Positions 1-7,359 of a stretch of DNA of 18,038 nucleotides are shown here, one piece after another. Each line of letters begins with the position of its first letter. The first letter of the stretch is position 1. The notes beneath the pieces are model-generated. The model ran no database searches. It saw only the letters and a list, made by a program, of their open reading frames with translations, and had not been told where the DNA came from. Location: NCBI GenBank assembly GCA_030044775.1, contig JASICF010000123.1, positions 1 to 18,038 on the forward strand, in the 5' to 3' direction. Made by a program: the position numbers and the translations under genes. The DNA is from Candidatus Sulfotelmatobacter sp. (GTDB taxonomy: Bacteria; Acidobacteriota; Terriglobia; Terriglobales; Acidobacteriaceae).

Positions 1-93
1 CACAATATCCAGGATTACGCCCTTCATCGCGCCCACAAAATGATCGTTGGTGCCGAAGTCGGTTGTAAGTGTGATGATCGGACGATAGCTCAA
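1..93 (-). CDS. SAM hydrolase / DUF62 (S-adenosyl-L-methionine hydroxide adenosyltransferase-like), N-terminal fragment
   Basis: Only the first 31 codons are inside the window; the gene continues past the left edge. The reverse-strand translation reads SYRPIITLTTDFGTNDHFVG then AMKGVILDIV. That is the characteristic N-terminus of the DUF62 family, which hydrolyses S-adenosylmethionine to adenosine and methionine and is related to SAM chlorinases and fluorinases. The Asp of TTDFG matches the conserved N-terminal substrate-binding Asp of that family. The start is read as TTG at position 93 because GAGAGG lies five bases upstream; a GTG at 117 without a good ribosome binding site is the alternative, and an in-frame stop lies at 148-150. 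The family assignment rests on the motif alone, but the fit is very good. Confidence 0.8.
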   Translation of the reverse strand, partial: MSYRPIITLTTDFGTNDHFVGAMKGVILDIV

Positions 94-188
94 GATTGCC
101 TCTCGAATCAGGGACACTAATCCCAAAAACTCGAAAGTAATTGTTGGCTATGGCAGAGTCAAGACACAAAGGTAATGAAAACAGCGTT

Positions 189-233
189 CAGTGGCCAGTT
201 GCCAGTGATTAGTTATCAGTGTTAAGTGCCCAG
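189..233. repeat. Degenerate CAGTGGC-type short tandem repeat
   Basis: Between the SAM hydrolase start and the DUF4097 stop there are several imperfect 7-9 base units of the form cAGTggc or cAGTgat: CAGTGGC, CAGTTGC, CAGTGATT, AGTTAT, CAGTGTT, AAGTGCC. The unit is visible by eye and degenerate. No reading frame or known element accounts for it. The rest of 94-293 shows nothing I can name. Confidence 0.5.
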
Positions 234-293
234 CCAAGAGAGCGAGGACGAATCGCTGCTCGCTGCGCCGATAGGTGCACAACTTCGCATTTC

Positions 294-1259
294 TTAGTCG
301 ATGTGAATATCGCCTGATCCTGTATGCAAAGTCAGCAGTGGTCCTCCGCCTCGAACTTTTCCGACTAGGGTCTTGTGAGTCTCGTTGACCCGTCCCTGCA
401 CCGTCATGGTGATAGGCGCATCCACATCGAGCGTTCCAGAACTGGTCGAAATGTTTGCGTCAAAGGCAGCATCGGACGGCAGCCGGACAGTCACGTTGCC
501 CGATCCGGTGCGAATCTCCCACTCCCCGGTCTGAGTGCCTTCCGCCGTGACGTCGCCGCTTCCCGCCTCCGCGTGGAATGCGCCGTGAATGCCGCGAACA
601 GAGATATTTCCGGACCCTGTGTGCAGATCGATGTCTCCAGGCCCGGTCTCCTCCACCTCGAGATCGCCGCTGCCCGCCCCGCCGCGCACCGCACCGGAGA
701 TTTCCCGCGCGCGCACATTACCCGAGCCCGTCTGAATATGAATCTCGCCAGTGATCTGCGACAGCCGCATATCACCCGAGCCGCTCTGCAAGTCGGCATC
801 TCCGTGCGTGCCTTCGATCGTCTGATCTCCGGAGCCGGTGTGCGAGTGAACTACAGTATCGGCCGGAACGGTAATTTCGTAGTCGACAGAAATGTCGCGA
901 GCATTGACGTAGTCGATGCGAATGCTGTTCCCATCTTGCCGGATAGGAGGATTCTGCTCGATAGCGCTTACATCTCCGTGCCGATCGCCAAACAGCCAAT
1001 GATCTCCGACGAATATTCTTCCGCGCACGGTGACCGTCCCCGCCTGCCCGCTGCGCACGATAATGTCGCCGGAGTGGGTTTGCACTTCGAGATTTACAGT
1101 CCCGGAGACCTGGAACGTCTTTTCGAACTGCCCCTGCGGAGTGGAAGCGGCAGCGACGCCACAGGTTAGCAAGACCAATGCCGCAACACTTGTGAATGCC
1201 AATGCGACCAGAAACGAACCCCGAAAGTGCGATGCATTTTTCTCAGTTGTATTGGACAT
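294..1259 (-). CDS. DUF4097-family secreted protein with GSGD/GSGN beta-repeat
   Basis: A 321-residue protein that begins with a signal-peptide-like segment (hydrophobic core around residues 15-35, then AAAS), so it is probably exported or surface-anchored. From residue 141 to about 258 it is built of seven repeats with a period of 18-19 residues, each carrying GSGD or GSGN at the turn, with one further copy at 313-317. This is the pattern of the DUF4097 (putative adhesin) fold, a stack of short beta strands. Its molecular role is unknown. The ATG is preceded by GGAGGGG four bases upstream, a very strong ribosome binding site. It lies 35 bp downstream of the HlyD-type adaptor gene on the same strand, so the two are probably co-transcribed. 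Family call confident, function open. Confidence 0.85.
   Translation of the reverse strand: MSNTTEKNASHFRGSFLVALAFTSVAALVLLTCGVAAASTPQGQFEKTFQVSGTVNLEVQTHSGDIIVRSGQAGTVTVRGRIFVGDHWLFGDRHGDVSAIEQNPPIRQDGNSIRIDYVNARDISVDYEITVPADTVVHSHTGSGDQTIEGTHGDADLQSGSGDMRLSQITGEIHIQTGSGNVRAREISGAVRGGAGSGDLEVEETGPGDIDLHTGSGNISVRGIHGAFHAEAGSGDVTAEGTQTGEWEIRTGSGNVTVRLPSDAAFDANISTSSGTLDVDAPITMTVQGRVNETHKTLVGKVRGGGPLLTLHTGSGDIHID
486..839 (-). repeat. Coding tandem repeat, 54-57 bp period (GSGD/GSGN units)
   Basis: Seven consecutive units inside the DUF4097 gene. The second Gly of each GSG falls at residues 144, 162, 180, 198, 217, 235 and 254, giving steps of 18, 18, 18, 19, 18 and 19 residues. The residue after the motif runs D, D, N, D, N, D, N. 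The DNA has diverged between units, so this is an old protein repeat rather than a recent microsatellite. Confidence 0.75.
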
Positions 1260-1294
1260 CGTTCCCCTCCATCAGCATTTGCTTGTAGCGTTTC

Positions 1295-2509
1295 TTACTG
1301 CAGCACGACCTGCTCGCCTTCCTTCAGTCCGGTCAGCACTTCCGTTTTGGCGCCGTTCGAAATCCCGATATTGATTGCGACTTTCTTCATTCCGTCCTTC
1401 GCTCTCGGATCGGGGATATCCACAGACGCTTTCTTGTCTTTGTCGTAAATGATCGCGCCTTCGGGAATCTGCAGCACATTGTGATGCTCTTCGAGAATGA
1501 TCTCGGCGTTGGCTGTCATCTCAGCCTTCAACTCGCCGCCGGGATTCTGAATCGACACCCGCACTTCGAACGTCGTGACATTATCCTTCTCCACGCCCAT
1601 GGGAGAAATCTTGGCCACCTTTCCGTAAAACGTCTTGTCTTTGAATGATTCCACCTTGATCCGTGCTGGCTGACCCAGATAGACCTTGCCGATGTCGCTC
1701 TCGTCAACTTTGCCTTTTACATACACTTCACTGGTATCGCCGAGGGTCATCACCAGCGTGGCCGAAGAACCGAGCACGAGAATGGAACTCACCGCGTCGC
1801 CCATCTCGACGTCCCGCGAAAGCACAATGCCATCGATAGGAGAGACGATGTCGGTATAGCTCAACTGCTCTTCCAGTTGTTTAAGGTTTGCCTGGTCTTC
1901 CGAGACCTGTGCCTGCGCCTGCGCAATCTTCGCTTTCAAAACGGTGACCTGCGCCTTGGCCACATTCTGCTTGTTCAACGCCAACTGGTAGTTCTTGTCG
2001 GCGTCGTCGAGACTCGATGCCGAGACTACTCCATCTTTTGCCATGCCAAGCGCACGGTCGTAGGCGCGCTTCAGCAGTGGCACGTCCGGGCCTTCAGCGT
2101 CAACTCTGGCGCGGTCGTAATCGGCCTGGGTGCCCTTCAAATTGGCTTCGGCGGCTTCCAATGCAGCGCGAGACTGGTCGACCTGCGCCTGGATTTCGAT
2201 TTTGTCGAGTTGGGCCAGCAACTGGCCTTTCTTCACCTTGTCGCCATAATCGACAAGCAGCTTTTTGACGATGCCGCTGGCTTTCGACTTCACCTCGACT
2301 TTGATGATGGGCGTAACCTTGCCGGTCGCCACCACACTCTTTGCCAGATCACCCTTTTCTACCTTCGCCAGTTTGGAGGGATCGATCTTGGTCCCGCCCC
2401 GGGTGGCCGCGAACACACCAATCGCTATGACCAGTACGATGCCGACCGCAACCAGGGCATAGATATATCCTCGACGCCGCTTCTTCCGACCGTTTCCATT
2501 TCCATTCAT
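1295..2509 (-). CDS. HlyD/MacA-type periplasmic adaptor (efflux RND/ABC membrane fusion protein)
   Basis: A 404-residue adaptor that would link an inner-membrane efflux pump or exporter to an outer-membrane channel. A basic N-terminus (RKKRRR) precedes one membrane anchor at residues 14-35. The first half of the biotinyl-lipoyl-like domain is around 70-103 (SGIVKKLLVDYGDKVKKGQ), the Ala/Gln-rich alpha-helical hairpin spans about 104-217, and the second half has SPIDGIVLSRDVEMGDAV near 223-240. Beta-barrel and membrane-proximal domains follow. An upstream in-frame codon would add 40 residues, but ATG at 2509 is chosen because AGGAG sits six bases before it and the extension is not family-like. 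No partner ATPase, permease or TolC-like channel is present next to it; the downstream neighbour is the DUF4097 gene. Confidence 0.9.
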   Translation of the reverse strand: MNGNGNGRKKRRRGYIYALVAVGIVLVIAIGVFAATRGGTKIDPSKLAKVEKGDLAKSVVATGKVTPIIKVEVKSKASGIVKKLLVDYGDKVKKGQLLAQLDKIEIQAQVDQSRAALEAAEANLKGTQADYDRARVDAEGPDVPLLKRAYDRALGMAKDGVVSASSLDDADKNYQLALNKQNVAKAQVTVLKAKIAQAQAQVSEDQANLKQLEEQLSYTDIVSPIDGIVLSRDVEMGDAVSSILVLGSSATLVMTLGDTSEVYVKGKVDESDIGKVYLGQPARIKVESFKDKTFYGKVAKISPMGVEKDNVTTFEVRVSIQNPGGELKAEMTANAEIILEEHHNVLQIPEGAIIYDKDKKASVDIPDPRAKDGMKKVAINIGISNGAKTEVLTGLKEGEQVVLQ

Positions 2510-2870
2510 GTTTGTCTCCTGCACGCGCGCCGGGAATTGCCAGTCTGCGCCTTCGTTCTTTTTTACGCAGCCGGAACTGCTTTTGTTCCCTTGATTTCGA
2601 AAGAGTTCTAAAGCTGACGAATCTGGCAACCTCTGGATTAAAGATGACTAGTACGTTGCGTGCCCGCTCGACCAAAATTGCTGCCAATCGGTTAGACCCG
2701 TCATCTTCTCAAAGGGTTAGCCCTGAAAGCGGATTTTTTCGTTTGCCCTTCCGGCTCCATGTCGAATGGGTGCCGGTGCACACTTTGGGCAATATGCTCT
2801 CTTGGCGGCCGCGGGCCAATTGCTCGTCAATCGATAGCAACCGCCTTTCAAATGTTAGAATTACCCATCC
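2510..2870. other. Divergent intergenic region between adaptor and CorC-type genes
   Basis: 361 bp between two divergently transcribed genes, so it must hold promoters for both. I see the adaptor ribosome binding site at its left end. TAGAAT at 2856-2861 is a possible -10 box for the rightward gene, but without a convincing -35 element. A short inverted repeat TTGGC/GCCAA lies at 2802-2806 and 2815-2819. No credible reading frame on either strand. Confidence 0.4.
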
Positions 2871-4259
2871 ATGATCGCCTTTGTGCTGCTCCGGGTGTTG
2901 CTCATCCTTCTCCTGGTGGCGGGCAATGCGTTTTTTGCGGCAGCTGAGTTTTCGCTGGTCAGCATTCGCGATACGCGCATTCAGCAACTGATCGCTTCCG
3001 GACGAACTGGGGCACGCGTAGTGCAGCGGCTGCATCAACGCCTGGACGAGGTCGTCAACGGAGTGCAACTTGGCATCACGATGGTCAGCCTCACCCTCGG
3101 CTGGATCGGCGAGCCCATGGTCGCCAGCCTGGTCGGAAACCTTCAGTTCCTGCAGAAAGTGCCACACGCCGCGATCTATGCGCATGGCATCGCGATTGCC
3201 ATAGCCTTCAGCCTGATCACCTATCTGCACGTTTTGCTGGGCGAGTTGGTGCCCAAGACTCTGGCTCTTCAACGCGCGGAGCAGATTGCCCTAGCCGTTG
3301 CGGCCCCGATGGAGGGATTTCTCACCCTGACTCGGCCCGTACTGTATTTCATGCGGCAGTCAGGCAGCTTGGTACTGCGTCTATTCGGCGCCCACGAAAC
3401 TCGCCGCGGAGGCGCCGTTCATTCGCCGGACGAACTCAAGCTCATCGTCACCGCGAGCCGGCAGCTGGGTGCCATTCCCGAATCGCAGGAAGAGATGATC
3501 CACAACGCCATCGAACTCGACAACATTACCGTCCGTCAGGTGATGGTGCCCCGTCCCGATATTTTTTCCCTACCTTCGGACCTCACCCTAGAGGAAGCTC
3601 TAAACTTCGTTGTCGAGGGCCAGCATTCTCGCATCCCGGTCTACGACCCCCAGCGCGGCCCCGAAAGCATTGTGGGAGTTCTTTATTACAAAGAACTGGT
3701 TCGTTGGATCCGCTTGAGGTTGGCCAATCTCGGCCAGCCCTTAGCCACCCGTGTTGCCCGTACCCAGATCAGCCAGATCATGCACGATGTTTTGGTGGTT
3801 CCTGAAACCAAGCCTTTGTCGGAATTGCTCGCCGAATTCAAAGACCGGCGTCGCCATCTGGCGGTCGTGGTCGATGAGTTCGGCTCAACCGCCGGAGTGA
3901 TCACCGTCGAAGATGTTCTTGAACAGCTTGTCGGCGACATCGAAGATGAATTCGATATTTCCCCGCCACAGCCTGGGCTGGCTGACGAGTCCGTTCAAAT
4001 TCTCGAGGGATCGGAAAATATTCGCGACTTGGAAACTCAGCGTGGTCTGCTTCTCCCCCGCGATGCCGGTTTCGAGACGCTGGCGGGGTTTGTACTTGCG
4101 CGCCTGCAGCGAATTCCGTACCTTGGCGAATCCTTCGAATATGAAGGGCACCGTTATACCGTCGAAGAAATGGACAGCCATCGCATCGCAAAGGTGAAGA
4201 TCGAGAAAACCGAGAAGCCCGAAAGCAAAGCCGAGAATGCCCGCCAAGCGGGAGACTAA
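2871..4259 (+). CDS. CNNM/CorC-type DUF21-CBS membrane protein (hemolysin C family)
   Basis: A 462-residue inner-membrane protein of the DUF21-CBS-CorC_HlyC architecture, a family linked to magnesium or other divalent cation efflux and historically labelled hemolysin. The N-terminal DUF21 part (about 1-190) has several hydrophobic segments and the GELVPK motif at 124-129. A CBS pair, which binds adenine nucleotides in relatives, starts at VMVPRPD (224-230) and ends with VVDEFGSTAGVITVEDVLEQ around 333-352. The acidic linker GDIEDEFD leads into the C-terminal CorC_HlyC domain (about 371-445). The end is a charged Lys/Glu tail. Start is the ATG at 2871, with no strong ribosome binding site. Length and domain order are complete. 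The exact ion cannot be read from sequence. Confidence 0.92.
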   Translation: MIAFVLLRVLLILLLVAGNAFFAAAEFSLVSIRDTRIQQLIASGRTGARVVQRLHQRLDEVVNGVQLGITMVSLTLGWIGEPMVASLVGNLQFLQKVPHAAIYAHGIAIAIAFSLITYLHVLLGELVPKTLALQRAEQIALAVAAPMEGFLTLTRPVLYFMRQSGSLVLRLFGAHETRRGGAVHSPDELKLIVTASRQLGAIPESQEEMIHNAIELDNITVRQVMVPRPDIFSLPSDLTLEEALNFVVEGQHSRIPVYDPQRGPESIVGVLYYKELVRWIRLRLANLGQPLATRVARTQISQIMHDVLVVPETKPLSELLAEFKDRRRHLAVVVDEFGSTAGVITVEDVLEQLVGDIEDEFDISPPQPGLADESVQILEGSENIRDLETQRGLLLPRDAGFETLAGFVLARLQRIPYLGESFEYEGHRYTVEEMDSHRIAKVKIEKTEKPESKAENARQAGD

Positions 4260-4305
4260 ATTAACGTCTTGCGGTTACCTTAGCCATTCAGCCGCGAGGG
4301 AATTG

Positions 4306-4341
4306 TCGCTCCGAAAACGAATGAGGTCCGAAGCGGAGCGA
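4306..4341 (+). promoter_or_regulatory. 8-bp inverted repeat between CorC-type gene and first ABC permease
   Basis: TCGCTCCG at 4306-4313 is exactly complementary to CGGAGCGA at 4334-4341, with a 20-base loop. It sits in the 111-bp gap, ending 29 bp before the permease start. It has no T-run, so it is not a classical terminator. An attenuator-like or protein-binding role is possible; chance cannot be excluded. Confidence 0.3.
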
Positions 4342-4370
4342 TCTGCGGTTTCGAGGTTCGCGAACAATTT

Positions 4371-5285
4371 ATGCCTCTGCTCCTCCAGCGCGCCCTCTAC
4401 ACTTTGTCGGTAGTTTGGCTGGTGGTCTCTCTCGTATTTCTGCTGATTCATCTTGTCCCTGGAGATCCCGTCCAGCAGATGCTTGGCGAAGGCGCGCCTG
4501 CGGCCGATCTTGCCGCTACCCGCCACGCCTTTGGCCTGGACGCTCCACTCGGCGAGCAATATGTGCGCTACTGGAAGGGGGTTCTGCACGGTGACCTCGG
4601 ACCGTCTTTTCGGTACAACCAGAGCGTCACGCACCTTCTCGCCCAACGCTATCCCTATACCTTGCAACTCACCCTCGCGTCCTTGTTGGTGGCGATTATT
4701 CTTTCGATCCCCGCCGGTGTGCGCTCGGCACGTCGGCGCAATCGTTGGGACGATCGCCTGCTCTCGGTCGTCAGTCTGTTCGGCCTGTCATTTCCCAACT
4801 TCGCTCTGGGGCCGATTCTGATTTTGTTGTTCGCCATCAAGCTCGGGTGGTTGCCCGTTTCCGGGGCAGGCTCGGTCACAAATCTGATCTTGCCTGCGAT
4901 TACCATGGGCAGTGCGCTCGCCGCCATTCTTACCCGCATGGTGCGCACTTCAATGCTGGAGGAGCTCAGCCAGGACTACATCCGTACGGCTCGCGCCAAA
5001 GGCTTGCCTGAGCGAACGGTTGTTTATCGTCATGCGCTGCGGAACGCCATGATTCCCATCCTCACAGTTCTAGGCTTACAGTTCGGGGCGTTGCTTGCCG
5101 GGGCTATCGTCACCGAAACAATTTTTTCGTGGCCGGGCATCGGCCGCCTGACGATTCAAGCCATTTCCAATCGCGATTACTACGTGGTGCAAGGCTGCAT
5201 TCTGGCGATTGGATTGACCTACGTCGCGGTGAATTTTCTGACGGATGTGCTGTATTCGGTGGCGAATCCGAGAATAAGGCAATAG
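4371..5285 (+). CDS. ABC transporter permease, DppB/OppB (nickel/peptide) family
   Basis: A 304-residue inner-membrane permease of a peptide/nickel-type ABC importer, with about six hydrophobic segments. Family marks are GDPVQQMLG near residue 31, HGDLGPSFRYNQSV at 73-86, and the EAA-type cytoplasmic loop (EELSQDYIRTARAKGLPERT, from 197), which contacts the ATPase. ETIFSWPGIGRL at 249-260 is typical of DppB proteins. The partner permease of the DppC type follows on the same strand after a 356-bp insertion-like gap. No substrate-binding protein or ATPase gene is in the window, so the substrate is unknown. Start is the ATG at 4371; only a weak ribosome binding site is visible. Confidence 0.92.
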   Translation: MPLLLQRALYTLSVVWLVVSLVFLLIHLVPGDPVQQMLGEGAPAADLAATRHAFGLDAPLGEQYVRYWKGVLHGDLGPSFRYNQSVTHLLAQRYPYTLQLTLASLLVAIILSIPAGVRSARRRNRWDDRLLSVVSLFGLSFPNFALGPILILLFAIKLGWLPVSGAGSVTNLILPAITMGSALAAILTRMVRTSMLEELSQDYIRTARAKGLPERTVVYRHALRNAMIPILTVLGLQFGALLAGAIVTETIFSWPGIGRLTIQAISNRDYYVVQGCILAIGLTYVAVNFLTDVLYSVANPRIRQ

Positions 5286-5355
5286 CCCTCGACCAAACTC
5301 ATCAGCAAAGCGGCCTGTCCTTCCCTTCGCCTTGGTGGAACCACCCAACTACATA

Positions 5356-5514
5356 GGTCCTTCGCGCAGAAACCGCGCTCAGGATGACAGAGCCTAAAAG
5401 CAGGCCCGATTTTCTATTGCGGCAAAGTACGTTCATCACTTACAGGTCTCCCTGAATTTGTCATCCTGAGCCCCGCCTGCGCCAGCGCCGCGGGAAGCCA
5501 CCACGCGAAGGATC
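5356..5514. repeat. Imperfect inverted repeat of the TCATCCTGAGC...GAAGGATC type
   Basis: The left arm runs from GGTCCTTCGCG (5356-5366) to CTCAGGATGACA (5378-5389). The right arm runs from TGTCATCCTGAG (5459-5470) to CGCGAAGGATC (5504-5514). The two arms are reverse complements at both ends and differ in the middle, where the right arm is longer by about 20 bases. About 70 bp lie between them. This looks like a dispersed intergenic repeat rather than operon sequence; from memory, similar sequence recurs many times in acidobacterial genomes, often just before small GIY-YIG genes. Confidence 0.7.
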
Positions 5515-5515
5515 C

Positions 5516-5599
5516 ATGTATTTTGTTTACATCATGACGAACCGCTCGAAGAGTTTGTACACAGGTATCCGACATCAGCTTCAGCCACGGAGCCGCTAG
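5516..5599 (+). pseudogene. GIY-YIG endonuclease remnant (N-terminal 27 codons only)
   Basis: Starting directly after the right repeat arm (GGATCC then ATG), the frame reads MYFVYIMTNRSKSLYTGI and then RHQLQPRSR before a TAG stop. This matches the N-terminus of small GIY-YIG nuclease-domain proteins, where YVYI and LYTGV stand for the GIY and YIG motifs. Such proteins are normally about 85-110 residues. The catalytic Arg and Glu that follow the YIG motif are missing and no downstream frame restores them, so it is a dead fragment. The identification rests on 18 residues but the motif is distinctive. Confidence 0.65.
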
Positions 5600-5641
5600 G
5601 TTTTTTGAGAATCGTCAGTTTAAGATTAGCTGACCCCCACG

Positions 5642-6511
5642 ATGTCCACCGCCGCCATCTCATTCGGCAGTCGCCTTGCCAGCAGAGCCCGACGCAATCC
5701 GCTCGCTGCAGTAGGGATCGTCTTCTCTCTCATCTTCGTGATTTTTGCCGTGTTCGCTCCATGGATCGCTCCGCAAGATCCCGCTTCGATCCACCTGGCT
5801 ACACGATTACAACCTCCGTCACACGCCCACTGGTTCGGCACCGACGAACTCGGCCGCGACATTCTCTCGCGCATCATCTACGGCGCGCGTATCTCAATGC
5901 TGGTCGGCAGCTCCGTGGTTGCCGCATCGTTAGGGCTGGGGTTGATCATTGGCTCGGTCGCAGGCTACTACGGCGGCGCCATCGATCGCTTTGTAAACGT
6001 GATCCTGATGAACGCGTTCATGTCTTTCCCCGGGATTCTCCTGGCTATCGCATTCGTGGCTTTCCGCGGCCCGGGAATTTTCAACCTCGTTTTGGCGCTC
6101 TCGCTGGGCGGCTGGGTTGGCTACGCGAGGCTGGTCCGCGGGCAGGTTCTGGCTGCCAGAGAGCGCGAGTTTGTGGAAGCGGCGCGCGCTCTCGGCGCCG
6201 GCGATGTGCGCATCATCGTTCATCACATTTTGCCGAATATTATTCAGCCCGTGATTGTCCAGGCGGCCATTGGCATGGCCGGAGCTATCTTGGCCGAAGC
6301 AACGATGAGTTTTCTCGGACTCGGCGTTCCGCCGCCCACTGCAAGCTGGGGCACCATGTTGAACGACGGCCGCGCCCATCTGTTCGACGCGCCGCATCTT
6401 GTGTGGTTCCCAGCGGCGGCTGTGATGCTCGCCGTCCTGAGTTTCAATTTTATCGGCGATGCACTGCGCGATTATCTAGACCCAAGGTCGCGAATCGAAG
6501 CAGGAATTTGA
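5642..6511 (+). CDS. ABC transporter permease, DppC/OppC (nickel/peptide) family
   Basis: A 289-residue second permease of the same peptide/nickel-type importer. The N-terminal OppC_N region with one membrane segment (about 22-44) leads to HWFGTDELGRDILSRIIYGA (63-82), a hallmark of DppC proteins. The EAA loop contains EFVEAARALGAGD near 175-188 and ILPNIIQPV near 196-204. PPTASWGTML at 231-240 is also typical. About six hydrophobic segments are visible. It would pair with the DppB-type protein upstream despite the repeat-filled gap. The gene ends 22 bp before the facing phosphopantetheinyl transferase gene ends. Start ATG at 5642; no strong ribosome binding site is seen. Confidence 0.92.
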   Translation: MSTAAISFGSRLASRARRNPLAAVGIVFSLIFVIFAVFAPWIAPQDPASIHLATRLQPPSHAHWFGTDELGRDILSRIIYGARISMLVGSSVVAASLGLGLIIGSVAGYYGGAIDRFVNVILMNAFMSFPGILLAIAFVAFRGPGIFNLVLALSLGGWVGYARLVRGQVLAAREREFVEAARALGAGDVRIIVHHILPNIIQPVIVQAAIGMAGAILAEATMSFLGLGVPPPTASWGTMLNDGRAHLFDAPHLVWFPAAAVMLAVLSFNFIGDALRDYLDPRSRIEAGI

Positions 6512-6514
6512 AGT

Positions 6515-6530
6515 TTCTGTCAACACAGAA
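6515..6530. terminator. Small hairpin between convergent genes
   Basis: TTCTGT and ACAGAA form a perfect 6-bp stem with a CAAC loop in the 22-bp space between the convergent permease and phosphopantetheinyl transferase genes. The position suits a bidirectional terminator. The stem is AT-rich and has no T-run, so this is only a candidate. Confidence 0.35.
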
Positions 6531-6533
6531 CGA

Positions 6534-7289
6534 TTAACGCGCGCCGGCGGGTTTCGTCCAGTCCTTCAGCTTCCAGTCGCGGCCACGCACGCACAATGCC
6601 GCGACATAGCCTGTTCCGGCTTGCACCTCTCGCAGCGACCAGCGCCCGGACTCAGATTCGTCCGGGCGGGTTGCGAGCAGGGCATTCTCGTCGTTCACCG
6701 CGATGGAAACATCGAATTGATGCAAAGGCAGCGATAGGCCATCGCCGGTGGCCTTGATGTAGGCCTCTTTGCGCGTCCAGCACCGAAAGAACGCTTCAAA
6801 TCTCTCTTCTTTCGGGAGGGCCACAAGTTGTTTTTGTTCGTGCGGAGAGAAAAAACGGCGGGCAATGGCCTCCACGTCGAAATCGTTCCGAATTTGCTCG
6901 ACATCGACCCCGATATCGCGTCCGCGCGTAGAAGCGAGCAATATCACTGCGCCGGAATGAGAAACGTTGAAGCACACTCCGCTTTCGGAATGGGGCTGCC
7001 CGAGGCACGGTTTGTCTTTGCTGGAATAAGAAAAAGTCAAGCTGCCCGGATCAGCGCCAACATAATTTCCAACAATTGTCCGCAAGACACCTCGCGACAC
7101 AACAAAGCGCCGCCGGTCGATTGCGAAACGAAAGCGGGAAGCGCGGGCCAATTCGTCGGCGGAAAGTATCTTTTGCCAGCAGGATTCAGACTCGCGCAGA
7201 GAATCCAGATCCACGCGCCAAAGGTGAACTTCGTTTTCGGGTAGTACCGCGTGCGGCTCGAATTCGAAGTCGCAAGTAATGATGTTCAT
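6534..7289 (-). CDS. 4'-phosphopantetheinyl transferase, Sfp/Gsp/AcpT type
   Basis: A 251-residue enzyme that transfers the phosphopantetheine arm of CoA to a serine of carrier proteins (acyl, peptidyl or polyketide carriers). Its length fits the Sfp (two-fold) subfamily rather than the ~120-residue AcpS type. Visible marks are FNVSHSG at 107-113, GVDVEQ at 127-132 with the magnesium-binding Asp129 and Glu131, FSPHEQ at 147-152, and WTRKEAYIKATGDGL from 171 with catalytic Glu175 and Lys. No polyketide or non-ribosomal peptide synthetase is in the window, so the target may be the primary fatty acid carrier or a distant cluster. Start ATG at 7289; no strong ribosome binding site. The glycosyltransferase gene lies 70 bp upstream on the same strand. 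Confidence 0.92.
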   Translation of the reverse strand: MNIITCDFEFEPHAVLPENEVHLWRVDLDSLRESESCWQKILSADELARASRFRFAIDRRRFVVSRGVLRTIVGNYVGADPGSLTFSYSSKDKPCLGQPHSESGVCFNVSHSGAVILLASTRGRDIGVDVEQIRNDFDVEAIARRFFSPHEQKQLVALPKEERFEAFFRCWTRKEAYIKATGDGLSLPLHQFDVSIAVNDENALLATRPDESESGRWSLREVQAGTGYVAALCVRGRDWKLKDWTKPAGAR

Positions 7290-7359
7290 CGTGGGGCGAA
7301 TGACTGAATGCGGGACCGGCTTACATGGAACCGTTTACAAAAGACTCGTGCCAACGCTT

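Larger units (their letters stand above)
5286..5641. other. 356-bp gap splitting the permease pair; repeat element plus gene remnant
   Basis: DppB- and DppC-type permease genes are normally adjacent or overlapping. Here they are separated by 356 bp. Most of the gap is accounted for by the imperfect inverted repeat at 5356-5514 and the GIY-YIG remnant at 5516-5599. The ribosome binding site for the second permease is weak, so it is unclear whether it still relies on read-through from the first. Confidence 0.6.

Noticed and set aside
375..1169. 264-residue plus-strand open frame opposite the DUF4097 gene
   Set aside because: Arg/Pro-rich shadow of the repeat-coding strand with no ribosome binding site or family features; the minus-strand frame has signal peptide, repeat and strong ribosome binding site.
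1877..2611. 244-residue plus-strand frame opposite the adaptor gene
   Set aside because: Antisense shadow of a clear HlyD-type protein.
5605..6537. 310-residue plus-strand frame overlapping the DppC-type permease
   Set aside because: Arg/Ser-rich out-of-frame reading of the permease gene.
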